A DNA stretch of 64,000 nt from Streptomyces sp. NBC_00490 (GCF_036013645.1 NZ_CP107869.1:186001-250000); one strand, 5' to 3'; positions 46,124 through 56,318 are shown, numbered from the stretch's first letter. Notes: generated from the sequence alone by a model not told the origin. Numbers and translations: made by a program.

Positions 46124-48466
46124 TCACTCGTGACGCAGTCCCTGCGGTCGCGTCGAACGCCACAATGCCGGCAGGGTCAACAGGGCGACACCGATCGAGG
46201 CGGCCGCCCCGATGCCGGCTATGGCCACTAGGGTGCTCCAGTTGTGCGTCACAGGCCTTCCGGCGAGATCGAGCAGCGTGCTGCCCAGGGCCGTCCCGAT
46301 CGACTCCGCCACGAGCAAACCAAGTCCGACGGGGAGTACGGACTGCAAGAGGACGGATGTGGCGAGCGTCCGACGGGGCGTGCCGAACGCGACGAGTACG
46401 GACAGGACCCGTGCGCGCTCGCGGACCTGTTCGAGCGCACCGAGCAGCATGCTCGCTGCGATCAGTCCCAGCACGGCGGTTACCCCGGCCAGCAGAGCCC
46501 GCCTGACTCCGTCGAGGGCAGGGTCGCCCTGGGACTTTCCAGGAAAGTCGACGCTGAAGGCCGGGTCGAGCCGTGCTGCTGCGGTGCGGATGTGATCCTG
46601 CACGTCTTTGAAACCGGTCGCATAGGTGAGGCCGACCGTGCTGACGGCGTGTGCGATGGCGGTCTGTCCGGCCGCCCGGGGCGTGGCCAGCAGGGTCCGT
46701 TCAGAGGAAACCGCTGCCGGATAGGCGGGGGTCGCACGGACGCTTGCGGTGATGTCCGGCACTGTCCAGCGGGGGCCATACATGTCCATGCGCAGTTTCA
46801 TGCCGGCCGCCCAAGTGGTCATGTCGGGCATGGTGTCCGTGGACGGAGGAGCGGTGAGAAAGGCGTCCCCGTCCGAACAGGAAGGCAACTGTGCCAGCAG
46901 GCGCAAATGAGCGCAGTCGGCGATGAGGACAACCTGAGGGAACCCACCGTTCAAGGGGCTCACCGACACCTCCTTGAACTCAATCGCCCGTCGGACGCCA
47001 GGAGTCGTGGCGAGTACCGGGGCGTACTTCGCCCTTCGCGTCCCGCCGTCGTCGAGGCGGGCGATAGCAACGCGTGTCGAGGCGGAGGGGCCGCGTGCCC
47101 CTCGGGCGGTGCTGTCCACCGGGTTCTGGGAGAGTCCGGTGAGGAGGGTCTGCAGGGCCACGGCCCCTGCCACGGCAACCGCGATTCCGTTGACCGAGCG
47201 GGTGGCGGAGTCGCCGTTCAACTGCAGGCCACGTAGGGCCAGTTGCCAAGACACCGGGCCGAAGCCGCCGAACAGCCGGGTGAGGCGTTCCACGGCCCAG
47301 GGCAGCACCGCGGTGACTCCGACGAGCAGCGAGAGCATCCCGATGACCACCAGGACAACACCGGAGGTGCCGTGCAGGTCGGCAGGGCTGCGCACGGAGA
47401 TCCGCAGCAAAATCAGTCCGAGCAGGGGAAGTACTATTCGCCACCACAGGCGTCGCGAGGAGCTGCCGGACTTCCGTACGACTCCAAGGGGCTCTACGGC
47501 CACCTTGTGCATCGACAGTTGTGTGATGCCGAGGGAGAGCGTGAGTACGGCGACGACCACGAGCGCCGCCAGCAGCGGCTGTGGCGTGAGATCTTCCGTG
47601 AAGACACCGAGGCCCTCTATCTGAACCGTTCCTGCGAACTGACGTCCCGTGATAAATAGGATCGCACCCAGGGCGATACCTGCCAGTGTGCTGAGCGCGA
47701 CTTCGCCTGCTGCGATGGTGGCGGTCGTCCCGCGGTTCGCACCGACCAAGCGCAGGGCGGCCAGCCGCCGGTCCCGTCGCTCACCACCGAACCGTACGGC
47801 CGCGGCGATGAAGGCACCGACGGGGAGGAGCAGTACGACGATTCCTGCGATGCAGAGGAGGACCAGCTCGGGGGGAAGGGGCTTCTTCGCGTAGGCCTTA
47901 CCGAAGTGGTCGAGCCGTCGCGTTTGCCCTGCATCGGTCGCCATGCGGTTCGCGACCAGATAGAAGGCGGGCTCGCCCGGGTCGAGCAGACCTGCTTCGC
48001 CGATCTCACCCGCAATGGGATGGGCGAGACGCTCGCGCAGCAGGCCGTTTCCCGGTGCGGACAGCAGTTTGTGCAGTGCAGGAGATACGACCATCTCACC
48101 GGGGCGTGGGTAGCGCTGGACTCCGGGCGGCAGCGGTGCCGCGGGGCCCTCCGGCTGCACCAGGCGCCCTCTGATCTTCTCGCCCCGGAACACGGTGTCG
48201 ATGTCCTTGATAAGAACAGTGTGATCCGAGCGCGTGATGGCGCGGTCGCTGAGGTTGACATCAATACGGTGGTGGATCCGCTGGTCCCGGTGGTGTCTGG
48301 CGGTCGGCACCGACGCGGCGAACAGCAACATTGCCACACCCAGCCCCACTCCGACCGCTGTAAGGGAGGTGCGGATCGCACTGTTCCGCCCGCCGAAGAG
48401 TGCGAGTCGAGCTCCGAAGGCGAGCGCGCGGAGACCTCCGAGGCTCCGACGTGCAGGTGGGCTCAC
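46124..48466 (-). CDS. FtsX-like ABC permease without adjacent ATPase
   Basis: GTG 48466 is chosen because AGAGGAAC lies 7 bases upstream; the frame is open further but reads no homologous protein. The 780-residue product begins with LRALAFGARLALFGGRNSAI and a helix (TAVGVGLGVAMLLFAASVPT). It then has an extracytoplasmic domain, a first helix bundle (about 215-330, with RDRRLAALRLVGANRGTTAT), two central helices, a second extracytoplasmic domain and a C-terminal bundle (about 640-770, with RARVLSVLVAFGTPRRTLAT). It has the same general layout as the permease at 37242 but is clearly diverged. The cognate ATPase gene is not next to it. Confidence 0.85.
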   Translation of the reverse strand: MSPPARRSLGGLRALAFGARLALFGGRNSAIRTSLTAVGVGLGVAMLLFAASVPTARHHRDQRIHHRIDVNLSDRAITRSDHTVLIKDIDTVFRGEKIRGRLVQPEGPAAPLPPGVQRYPRPGEMVVSPALHKLLSAPGNGLLRERLAHPIAGEIGEAGLLDPGEPAFYLVANRMATDAGQTRRLDHFGKAYAKKPLPPELVLLCIAGIVVLLLPVGAFIAAAVRFGGERRDRRLAALRLVGANRGTTATIAAGEVALSTLAGIALGAILFITGRQFAGTVQIEGLGVFTEDLTPQPLLAALVVVAVLTLSLGITQLSMHKVAVEPLGVVRKSGSSSRRLWWRIVLPLLGLILLRISVRSPADLHGTSGVVLVVIGMLSLLVGVTAVLPWAVERLTRLFGGFGPVSWQLALRGLQLNGDSATRSVNGIAVAVAGAVALQTLLTGLSQNPVDSTARGARGPSASTRVAIARLDDGGTRRAKYAPVLATTPGVRRAIEFKEVSVSPLNGGFPQVVLIADCAHLRLLAQLPSCSDGDAFLTAPPSTDTMPDMTTWAAGMKLRMDMYGPRWTVPDITASVRATPAYPAAVSSERTLLATPRAAGQTAIAHAVSTVGLTYATGFKDVQDHIRTAAARLDPAFSVDFPGKSQGDPALDGVRRALLAGVTAVLGLIAASMLLGALEQVRERARVLSVLVAFGTPRRTLATSVLLQSVLPVGLGLLVAESIGTALGSTLLDLAGRPVTHNWSTLVAIAGIGAAASIGVALLTLPALWRSTRPQGLRHE

Positions 48467-48558
48467 AATGTTCCTCTCGTACGACTGGGGACAGGGTGCC
48501 GTCTCGCGGCTCAGGCGTGGGCAGCGGAAGGGGCGAACGCCATCTGCGATACCCAGGT

Positions 48559-48583
48559 CGACTATACGCTGTGCGCATAGTCG
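48559..48583. promoter_or_regulatory. Operator-like inverted repeat and promoter of the orphan permease gene
   Basis: CGACTAT (48559-48565) and ATAGTCG (48577-48583) form a 25-bp palindromic site with an 11-bp centre (ACGCTGTGCGC). On the minus strand it contains TATAGT, a good -10 element, about 95 bp before the permease start. The shape is typical of TetR- or PadR-family sites overlapping a promoter. No such regulator gene is adjacent. The rest of 48584-48994 holds no recognisable gene. Confidence 0.5.
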
Positions 48584-48994
48584 AGTACACGGTACCCATG
48601 CATCGTCGTACAACGTGTCACACTCTCACTGATGGGGCGGACGACTCCCGTCCGACGACACCCCATCGCGTCACCAATTCCAGTCCACAAAAGACCTCCG
48701 GCCGGGACAGCGAGGATCACCCACTCCCCGTCTCGTGTACGCCCGTGGACCGGGGCACGGGTTCCTGGCGCGCCGTCATGATCGGGACCGGATCGGCAGC
48801 TGGGACCAGCGACCGCCGGCGCTGCCCTTCCCCGTCGCCCATCATGAGGTGGGACGAGGCCGACGACCTCGTTCCGCCTGCGCGAGGCACTGACCGACTC
48901 GGTGCGGCTGGACCGGGTGCACCAGAACTAGGCACTGTATGCCGTCACCCATAGGTGCGCGGCCCCCGGATTCGTGATGGCTGTCGGTTCCAAC

Positions 48995-51775
48995 TCACCG
49001 TGCCCGTGCGCTGTCGAGGACGTCCGGCAGGGCCCGACGGGAGCTGATGCCCAGCTTCACGTAGACCTTCCGCAGGTGCCATTCCACGGTATGGGGGCTG
49101 ATGAACAGCTCCGCACCGATCCGCGCGTTCGTCATGCCGTCGGCGGCGAGCGCTGCGACCTGCGACTCCTGCGGGGTGAGAGCGTTCGCCGGTGTAGCCT
49201 CTCGCGCGGTCACCTGCTCGCCGGTGGCGATCAGCTCACGGCGGGCCCGTTCGGCGAACGCGTGAGCCGGCATCGCGACGAACATGTCGTAGGCCGTGCG
49301 CAGATGCTCGCGGGCCTGCGCGCGGCGCTGTGCGCGCCGCAGCCACTCGCCGTACAGCAGGTGGGTGCGTGCCACCTCCACGACAACGCCGCCGCGGCCG
49401 AATTCCTCGATCGCCGTGCGGTATAGGCGGTCGGCCGCCTCACCGTCGGCCAGCAGCGCCTCACTGCGTGCGCTCGCACCCCGCGCCCACCCGGAGTCGG
49501 CGGCGCGGGTGAGTTCGGTAAGGCGGGCCAACGAGGCGCGGGCCTGGTCGAGTTCACCGCAACGTGTCGCGGCCTCCACATGTTCGACCAGCGACAGACC
49601 GGTGAAGTTGAACCCGTCGTGCTCGATACCGGTGCGGGCGGCCTCGATCGCCTCTTCGTAGCGGGCCAGTCCGTTGAAGAGCACGCCCTGGATGTAGCCC
49701 ATGGCACCGAGCAGGGATACTTCGCCCCGCTGCGCGGCGCGCTCTCTGGCTTCTTCGATGATGCCGGCGGCGACATCCGCCTCACCCCGCCACGCGGCCA
49801 GGACGAGCGTGGCGTATTTGTGCGGGGCGTGGCCGGTCGCGGTGGCGATCGCGTCGGCCTCGTCGATCATCCGGTCGGCCTCGGCGAAGTCGCCGTAGTG
49901 GATGTGGACCCCGCCCGCGTAGATCAGAGCCGGTGGCAGGCTGCCGAGTGCTCCGATGTCGCGGGCCAGACGCACTGCGCGAGTCGAGAGTGTGTCCCAG
50001 GCATGCAGGTCCCAGGCCCAGTGGATGAACGACTCAAGCGCGACGGGGGCCAGCAGCAGCCACCGTACCGTCGCCTCCCGCGTGCGGAGCTCTTCGTGCT
50101 CGAGCAGGTCGAGTGCCTCGCGCAGGGCCGGGACGGCCGTCTCCGGGCCGTCCGCGAGCAGGGCCGCCACACCGTCCAAGAGGGCGTCGGCGGCCTTGGA
50201 GCCCGAGGAGGGCGCCCCGGACGCGCGGGCCGCGATCGCCGCGGCGCGGGCGCCTGTCGGACCATGGACCCGGCCGGCGAAGATGGTCGCACTGATCGCT
50301 TCCAGGTACGTCTCCCGCGCCAGGGGAGATCCGGCCGCGGTGAACTGTGCCGCCGCGTTCAGGAGCAGTGGTGCCGCCTCGTCGCTGCGACTGCGGGCGA
50401 ACAGGATTCTGGCCCGCAGGCGTGCCAGGCGGGCCTGGTCCAGGACGCTGAGGGGATACAGGTCGGCCACCGCGGCCAATTCCGTGGCCCGTTCGGGCGC
50501 GGCGGCCGAGAAGTGCGCCTCGGCGGCCGCAAGTGCCCGGCGCCCTCGCGGCCAGGGATCGGGCGTCACCTCCACCGCGCGTTCCAGCAGAACCGCCTCG
50601 GCCGCGATGCCCCCGCGCTGCCGGGCGCGGTCGGCGGCCTGCTCCAGTCCTGCGGCGACCTCCTCGTCCGGCCCGTCGGCCGCCTGCGCGGCATGCCAGG
50701 CGCGCCGGTCAGGGTCCAGGAGGGGGTCCGTGGCCTCGGCCAGGGCCCGGTGCACCGCACGTCGATCCTCCGGCTCGGCTCCGTGGTAGACCGCCGAACG
50801 GACCAGCGGGTGCCGAAACCGTACGGGCTCGCCGAACTCGATCAGGCCGGCTGCCTTGGCCGGTGCGGTGTCCGGAGTGATACCGAGGGAAGCGGCCGCG
50901 TGGATCAATAGGCGCACGTCGCCCACCGGTTCCGCCGCAGCGATCAGCAGCAGGGTGCGGGTCGCGGGCGGCAGCGCAGCGAGCCGCCCGGCGAAATCAC
51001 GCTCGACTCGGCCGGCCACCGGCCCTTGGACGACCGGGGCACTCGACGCGTCGACACCGTAGGCCAGTTCGGCGGCGCTGCGGCCGCGGGAGAATTCCAG
51101 CAGCGCCAGCGGGTTGCCGTGTGTCTCGGCCACGAACCGGTCCCGGACCCGCTCCTCCAACCGTCCCCCCACAGCTCCCTCCAGGAGCTCACCGGCCGAA
51201 GCGGCGTCAAGTCCCCTGAGTTGCAGCGCCGGCAGGCCCGCAAGCGCGGACTGCCCCTCGGGGTCGCGGACCGCGAACACCATGGCGACCGGCTCCGCGA
51301 GCAGTCGCCGGGCGACGAACTCAAGTGTCTGCAACGACACTTGATCCAGCCACTGAGCGTCGTCCACCAGCACCAGCACCGGCCGGGTCTCCGAGGCGCG
51401 GGTAAGCAGGGTCAGAACGGCGAGACCGACCAGGAAACGGTCGGGCGGATCGCCGACCGCCGTCCCGAATGCCACGCGCAGGGCGCCACATTGGGGTTGC
51501 GGCAGTTCTTCGACACCGTCCAGGAACGGCGCGCACACCTGGTGCAGGCTCGCGTAAGGGAGCTCCATGTCGGCCTCGACACCGCGCGCCCAGGTCACCT
51601 GCACCCGGGACGCCTGCGCAGCCACGTACTCCAGCAGCACCGACTTGCCGATGCCCGCCTCGCCCCGGACGACCATGACGCGGGAGCCGCCGGCCCGGAG
51701 GCCGGTCAGCAGGTTGTCGAGCGCCGTGCACTCACGCTGCCGGCCGACCAGAGCGGGAAGCGGGCTGGCGATCAT
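48995..51775 (-). CDS. LAL-family (MalT-like) ATPase transcriptional regulator, LuxR-type
   Basis: This 926-residue regulator starts at ATG 51775 with GAGGAG 9 bases upstream. It has Walker A GEAGIGKS (38-45), Walker B VLVLVDDAQWLD (about 150), the STAND-type NTPase region to about 400, a long helical TPR-like middle (about 400-840) and a C-terminal LuxR HTH (about 860-920: LTPQESQVAALAADGMTNAR, FISPHTVEWHLRKVYVKLGI). Large ATP-binding LuxR regulators of this type control carbon use or secondary metabolism in Streptomyces. It is divergent from a decayed flavoprotein gene, its possible former target. Confidence 0.93.
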   Translation of the reverse strand: MIASPLPALVGRQRECTALDNLLTGLRAGGSRVMVVRGEAGIGKSVLLEYVAAQASRVQVTWARGVEADMELPYASLHQVCAPFLDGVEELPQPQCGALRVAFGTAVGDPPDRFLVGLAVLTLLTRASETRPVLVLVDDAQWLDQVSLQTLEFVARRLLAEPVAMVFAVRDPEGQSALAGLPALQLRGLDAASAGELLEGAVGGRLEERVRDRFVAETHGNPLALLEFSRGRSAAELAYGVDASSAPVVQGPVAGRVERDFAGRLAALPPATRTLLLIAAAEPVGDVRLLIHAAASLGITPDTAPAKAAGLIEFGEPVRFRHPLVRSAVYHGAEPEDRRAVHRALAEATDPLLDPDRRAWHAAQAADGPDEEVAAGLEQAADRARQRGGIAAEAVLLERAVEVTPDPWPRGRRALAAAEAHFSAAAPERATELAAVADLYPLSVLDQARLARLRARILFARSRSDEAAPLLLNAAAQFTAAGSPLARETYLEAISATIFAGRVHGPTGARAAAIAARASGAPSSGSKAADALLDGVAALLADGPETAVPALREALDLLEHEELRTREATVRWLLLAPVALESFIHWAWDLHAWDTLSTRAVRLARDIGALGSLPPALIYAGGVHIHYGDFAEADRMIDEADAIATATGHAPHKYATLVLAAWRGEADVAAGIIEEARERAAQRGEVSLLGAMGYIQGVLFNGLARYEEAIEAARTGIEHDGFNFTGLSLVEHVEAATRCGELDQARASLARLTELTRAADSGWARGASARSEALLADGEAADRLYRTAIEEFGRGGVVVEVARTHLLYGEWLRRAQRRAQAREHLRTAYDMFVAMPAHAFAERARRELIATGEQVTAREATPANALTPQESQVAALAADGMTNARIGAELFISPHTVEWHLRKVYVKLGISSRRALPDVLDSARAR

Positions 51776-51991
51776 GCGACTCGGCTCCTCGGCGGGATCC
51801 GGGGGAACAGTGCTCCCACAGCGGTGTTCGGAAGAATCCTTGTCACGATACCCACGGCTCCTCCCCCGCGGTGCGGACAGACCGTGTGACTACTTCCACG
51901 CCCGCAAACACGCTGAGGTTGTCACAAATCGGGGGCCTGTCCGGTCGCTCCCAACCAATGATCCCGTCCGTTCGCTGTCGTAGGAGGCCCC

Positions 51992-52745
51992 ATGTCTTCT
52001 CTCGGACACCAGCTCACCACGTCTGTCCTCGTGGTGGGAAGCGGTGCGTCAGGCCTCCGAGCGGCCATCGAAGCCGCCGATGCCGGTGTCGCGGTCGTCG
52101 TGGTCACCCAACGGGCCCGCGAAGACGCCCCGGCCGCACCGACAGCACGTCCACCACACGGCTCACCGGCCCGGACCTGTCCCGCCTGCCCGGTGACACG
52201 GTCCTGGCGCGGCTGCCACAACTGCACCGGACGCTGCTGGAACTGCAGATGCTCGACATCGCCCACGACCCCGTCGAGGTCGCCCCGACCGCCGCATCTC
52301 CCTGGGCGGCATCTGAGTCAGGGCCGAGGACCACGGCACCGACGTGGACGGGCTCTTCTCGGTCGGGAAGCGGTCGGCGGCCCGCACCGGCCGGAAGAGG
52401 ACCCTCTCGTAGAACCCCGCGCCCACGGGCGGATCGCCGGGCGCGCCGCGGTGGAGTACTCCGCCACACGCATCGGTCCATGCCACCACCGGCCGCGACC
52501 TGCGCCGCGGAAGCCGACGTGCTCCGCCTGGTGGCCGCCGACGACGACCACCACGCCCGCGCTCTGCAGCGCGCGGTACGGCGCCTGATGACGGACCACG
52601 CCGACGTGGTCCGGGACGAGGCCAGTCTCGTCGCGGGATTGACCGCACTCGACGAGATCGAGACCCGGACGGCGGACATCGGTGTGCACATCGACATCGG
52701 CAGCTTCTCGGACCTGGCGCACGCCTACGACCTCAGATCCGCCGT
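51992..52745 (+). pseudogene. FAD-dependent flavoprotein (fumarate reductase/succinate dehydrogenase-like) pseudogene
   Basis: ATG 51992 has an intact GTAGGAGG site and reads SVLVVGSGASGLRAAIEAAD and AGVAVVVVTQ, the FAD-binding start of the SdhA/FrdA/NadB family. Later segments in other frames read LLELQMLDIAHDPVEV, RISLGGI (then stop), VRAEDHGTDVDGLFSVG, and near the end LQRAVRRLMTDHADVVRDEA, LTALDEIETRTADIGVHIDI and FSDLAHAYDLRSAV. Total length is about half of normal, with deletions and several frameshifts. It lies 216 bp from the divergent LAL regulator. Bases 52746-53116 hold no recognisable gene. Confidence 0.78.
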
Positions 52746-53116
52746 GCCCCCACCCGGGCAACCCTCCAGTGCGCTCGGGAGCGGTTCAGTCCCCGGGGCT
52801 GCCACCACCGGTCCGACCGCCCCGGCACCGCGCCCGCCCTGACGGACCCCATGGTGTGGTCCGCGACGAACGGTGTGCGCGGCACACCGTTGTATCCCAC
52901 CCCGACCGGATCACCGAGCCGTGGCGCGGCGCGTCCGACGATGCCGGACCCGCCGTCTGAGGGCCGATCGACAGCGGCGCGAAGTCTTTGTGCGCCGCCT
53001 TGTCACAGATTCCAGGGCCGCCCGGTCAGGAGGGTACGAGCCATCGCGGCCGGTGCCGTGGACGAGGTCGCCGCAGACCCACCGGGCACCGTGCGAGATC
53101 AGTGAAGGGAAAGTCC

Positions 53117-53860
53117 ATGAAGGTCGTAGTGATCGGCGGCACCGGACTCATCGGTTCCAAGGTCGTCTCCAAGCTCAACGAACACGGTCACGAGGCGGTG
53201 GCAGCCTCCCCGAACACCGGAGTCAACACGGTCACCGGCGAAGGCCTGGCCGACATCCTGAAGGGCGCCTCCGTCGTCGTCGACGTCTCCAACTCCCCCT
53301 CCTTCGACGACGACGCGGTGATGGAGTTCTTCCGCGCCTCCACCACCAACCTGCTCGCCGCGGAGGCCGCCGCCGGCGTCACGCACCACGTGGCTCTGTC
53401 CGTCGTGGGCACCGACCGGCTCCAGCAGGCCGGCTACTTCCAGGCCAAGCAGGTCCAGGAGGACATGATCCGGGACTCCGGAGTGCCGTTCTCGATCGTC
53501 CACGCCACGCAGTTCTTCGAGTTCGCCAAGACCCTCGCGGACTCGGCGACCACCGGTGACACGGTGTCCGTCGCCCCCATCAAGATCCAGCCCATCTTCT
53601 CGGGCGACGTGGCCGCGGCCGTCGGCCGCACGGCGGTCGGCACTCCGGTCAACGCAATCGTCGAGGTCGCCGGCCCCGACACCTTCACCCTGGAGGACTT
53701 CATCCGCCAGGGCCTTGCGGCCCACAACGACCCCCGCACCGTCGTGACGGACCCGAAGGGCCTCTACTGGGGCGCCGCTCTCAAGGAGTCCGACCTGCTG
53801 CCCGGCCCCGACGCACAGCTCGGCGAGACGCACTTCGCCGACTGGAGCAGCAAGCAGTAA
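53117..53860 (+). CDS. NmrA/SDR-type NAD(P)-binding protein
   Basis: This 247-residue protein starts at ATG 53117 after AAGGGA. The Rossmann motif GGTGLIG sits at residues 7-13 (KVVVIGGTGLIGSKVVSKL). Further features typical of atypical short-chain reductases of the NmrA group are VVDVSNSPSFDD, HHVALSVVGTDRL with YFQAKQVQEDMI (Tyr...Lys-like) and FSIVHATQFFEFAKTLAD. It lies 84 bp upstream of the carboxymuconolactone decarboxylase-family gene; the two probably form an operon closed by the hairpin at 54448. The substrate is unknown. Confidence 0.9.
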   Translation: MKVVVIGGTGLIGSKVVSKLNEHGHEAVAASPNTGVNTVTGEGLADILKGASVVVDVSNSPSFDDDAVMEFFRASTTNLLAAEAAAGVTHHVALSVVGTDRLQQAGYFQAKQVQEDMIRDSGVPFSIVHATQFFEFAKTLADSATTGDTVSVAPIKIQPIFSGDVAAAVGRTAVGTPVNAIVEVAGPDTFTLEDFIRQGLAAHNDPRTVVTDPKGLYWGAALKESDLLPGPDAQLGETHFADWSSKQ

Positions 53861-53944
53861 CGGCGAGCACGGCGCCCACGGCCCCGAAATCGCAGCGACA
53901 TCACGTCAGTTCACCTCCCATCACTCGACTCTCAGGATCCCTAC

Positions 53945-54415
53945 ATGGACGCGCGCATCAACTACTTCGGCAACGCTCTCGCGGGCAAGGTCATGAAGCA
54001 CCTCAACTCGGCCGGGGCCGCTGTGCACTCGGCGCTGCCCGTCGCCACCCAGGAACTGGTGAAGATCCGGGCCAGCCAGATCAACGGCTGCGGGTTCTGC
54101 ACCGACATGCACACCAAGGACGCCGTCGCCGCGGGTGAGGACCAGCAGCGGCTGCACCTGGTCGCCGCGTGGCGCGAGGCCACCGTCTTCACCGACGCGG
54201 AGCGCGCGGCGCTGGAGATCACCGAACAGGGCACCCGCATCGCCGACGCGGCGGGCGGGGTGTCGGACGAGGCCTGGGCCAACGCCGCCAAGCACTACGA
54301 CGAGGACCAGCTCGCCGCGCTGATCTCGTTGATCGCGATCATCAACGCCTACAACCGCATCAACGTCATCAACCAGCAGCCCGCCGGCGACTACAAGCCG
54401 GGCATGTTCGGCTGA
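53945..54415 (+). CDS. Carboxymuconolactone decarboxylase/AhpD-family protein
   Basis: This 156-residue alpha-helical protein carries the AhpD-type redox motif Cys49-Gly-Phe-Cys52 followed by His56 (INGCGFCTDMHTKDA), so alkylhydroperoxidase-like activity is likely. The rest (DEDQLAALISLIAIINAYNR) fits the CMD family. It follows the NmrA-type reductase and precedes a strong terminator. Confidence 0.9.
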   Translation: MDARINYFGNALAGKVMKHLNSAGAAVHSALPVATQELVKIRASQINGCGFCTDMHTKDAVAAGEDQQRLHLVAAWREATVFTDAERAALEITEQGTRIADAAGGVSDEAWANAAKHYDEDQLAALISLIAIINAYNRINVINQQPAGDYKPGMFG

Positions 54416-54447
54416 CCCGCCCGCTCCGGCCCCGCCGGACACCCACC

Positions 54448-54490
54448 GTCCGTCTCCCGCTCACCCCGGCCCACCGAGCGGGAGACGGAC
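54448..54490 (+). terminator. Terminator hairpin after CMD-family gene
   Basis: A perfect 15-bp stem (GTCCGTCTCCCGCTC at 54448-54462, complement at 54476-54490) with a 13-nt loop begins 33 bp after the stop codon. Confidence 0.8.
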
Positions 54491-54570
54491 CCTCGGACAC
54501 CCCCGCGTCCACACGACGCCACACCGCAATCCGCACCACCCCCGGGGTCCCACGCGAGGCCCAGCCGCGA

Positions 54571-54649
54571 ACCACCGCACCCCGGGCCAACAAGACGCGC
54601 CACCCCTGAACCACCGCACCCCGGCCCATACGCGACGCGCCACCCACGC
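54571..54649. repeat. Two tandem ~39-bp repeats
   Basis: Units at 54571-54609 and 54610-54649 share ACCACCGCACCCCGG, then a variable core, then GACGCGCCACCC. They sit in the spacer upstream of the MFS gene. Purpose unknown. Confidence 0.55.
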
Positions 54650-54747
54650 ACCGCACCCGTGCGTCCACGAGAAACCCGACCCGCCGCACCCGCTGCCCGG
54701 CACGAACGCACCGGCCGCCTCCTGGCCCACAGTCCCAAGGAGACGAC

Positions 54748-56280
54748 ATGCACCCCTCCCCCGCCCCGGGCAATCCGGCCTTCCTGCGCATCGCCAGCGC
54801 CCGTGGCCGATGGACCCTTATGGCCACCGTGCTCGGCTCCAGCGTGGTGCTGCTCGGCTCAACCGTCACCAACGTCGCGCTGCCGCACATCGGCGACGAC
54901 TTCGACGCCGACCTCGCCGCACTCCAGTGGACCGTGAACGCCTACATGCTGACCCTGGCGGGACTCATCCTGCTGGGCGGCTCCCTGGGCGACCGCTTCG
55001 GCCGACGCCGCATCTTCGTCCTGGGCATCATCTGGTTCGCCGCAGCGTCCCTGCTGTGCGGACTGGCTCCCGACACCACCACGCTCATAGCCGCCCGCGC
55101 GCTCCAAGGCGTCGGCGGAGCGCTCCTCACCCCCGGCTCACTGGCAATCATCGAAGCCTCCTTCCACCCGGACGACCGGCCGCGCGCCATCGGCCTGTGG
55201 TCCGGTTTCGGCGGCATCGGGGCGGCACTCGGGCCGTTCCTCGGCGGATGGCTCGTCGACGGCCCCGGCTGGCGCTGGACCTTCCTGCTCACAATCCCTC
55301 CGGCGCTGCTGTGCGTGCCCCTGGCACTGCGCCACGTCCCGGAGTCCGTCGGCAGGCCCCAGCAGCCCACCGTCGCGGCCAGTGCCCACACCCCCTCCCG
55401 GCGTGGCTTCGACCTCACCGGCGCGGCACTAGGCGCGCTGACACTCGCTCTGGCCACCTATGCGCTGACCGAAGCCCGTTCCGGCGGGACCGTCGCCCTT
55501 GCCGCGGCCGCGGGCAGCATCGCTGCCGGTACCGCGTTCCTGCTGGTGGAGCGGCGCAGCAGCGACCCGATGATGCCCCTGTCGATCTTCTCGTCCCGCC
55601 CGTTCACGGCCATCAACCTGATCACCCTGTGCGTCTACGCCGGGCTGGGCGGGTTCTTCTTCCTGACCGCCCTGCAACTGCAGCTCGTCGCCGGCTACTC
55701 GGCACTGGCGGCGGGCGCCGCCATGTTGCCGAGCACGGTGCTGATGCTGCTGTTCTCCGCCCGTTCCGGGACACTCGCCCAACGCCTGGGACCGCGCATC
55801 CCGCTCACCGCCGGCCCCATGGTGTGCGGGGCGGGCATGCTGATGACGGCACGGGTGGGCGCACACGCCTCCTACTTCGCCGACGTTCTGCCCGCCCTGC
55901 TGGTGATGGGCACGGGCATGGTCATCATGGTCGCGCCGCTGAGCGTGACTCTGCTGGCCTCGGTCGAGGCCGCCGACGCGGGCCTGGCCAGCGGGATCAA
56001 CAACGCGGCCGCACGCGCGGCCGGGCTGGTCTCCGTGGCCGCACTGCCCCTGCTGGTCGGCATGAGCCCGGACGCCTACCGCTCCCCCGAGTCCTTCGAC
56101 ACGGCCTTCAACCGGGCCATGCCCCTGTGCGCGGGCCTGCTGGCCATCGGCGCAGCGATGGCGTTTGCTCTGCTGCGCGAGACCGCCGACACCTCCAACG
56201 CACGGCACGGCCGGGCGCACGGCTGGCTGATGGAGCCGCCGCTGGTGTCGCGCTTCGCCCATCACCAGGCTCTCGACTAG
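54748..56280 (+). CDS. MFS drug/proton antiporter of the DHA2 (EmrB/QacA) type
   Basis: This 510-residue exporter starts at ATG 54748 with AAGGAG 7 bases upstream. About 14 hydrophobic helices are visible. Motif A GDRFGRRRIF follows helix 2, motif B-like IAARALQGVGGALLTPGSLA in helix 4, and motif C GIGAALGPFLGGWLVD in helix 5. These define the 14-helix DHA2 family that exports hydrophobic or cationic compounds. No local regulator is adjacent; a bidirectional terminator separates it from the convergent phosphatase gene. Confidence 0.94.
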   Translation: MHPSPAPGNPAFLRIASARGRWTLMATVLGSSVVLLGSTVTNVALPHIGDDFDADLAALQWTVNAYMLTLAGLILLGGSLGDRFGRRRIFVLGIIWFAAASLLCGLAPDTTTLIAARALQGVGGALLTPGSLAIIEASFHPDDRPRAIGLWSGFGGIGAALGPFLGGWLVDGPGWRWTFLLTIPPALLCVPLALRHVPESVGRPQQPTVAASAHTPSRRGFDLTGAALGALTLALATYALTEARSGGTVALAAAAGSIAAGTAFLLVERRSSDPMMPLSIFSSRPFTAINLITLCVYAGLGGFFFLTALQLQLVAGYSALAAGAAMLPSTVLMLLFSARSGTLAQRLGPRIPLTAGPMVCGAGMLMTARVGAHASYFADVLPALLVMGTGMVIMVAPLSVTLLASVEAADAGLASGINNAAARAAGLVSVAALPLLVGMSPDAYRSPESFDTAFNRAMPLCAGLLAIGAAMAFALLRETADTSNARHGRAHGWLMEPPLVSRFAHHQALD

Positions 56281-56318
56281 GTCGAGCGCCGAGATGCCCC
56301 CGCCGGGGCGCATGTACC

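Noticed and set aside
54571..54649. Tandem repeats considered as a CRISPR array
   Set aside because: Only two imperfect units with no spacers of regular length and no cas genes.
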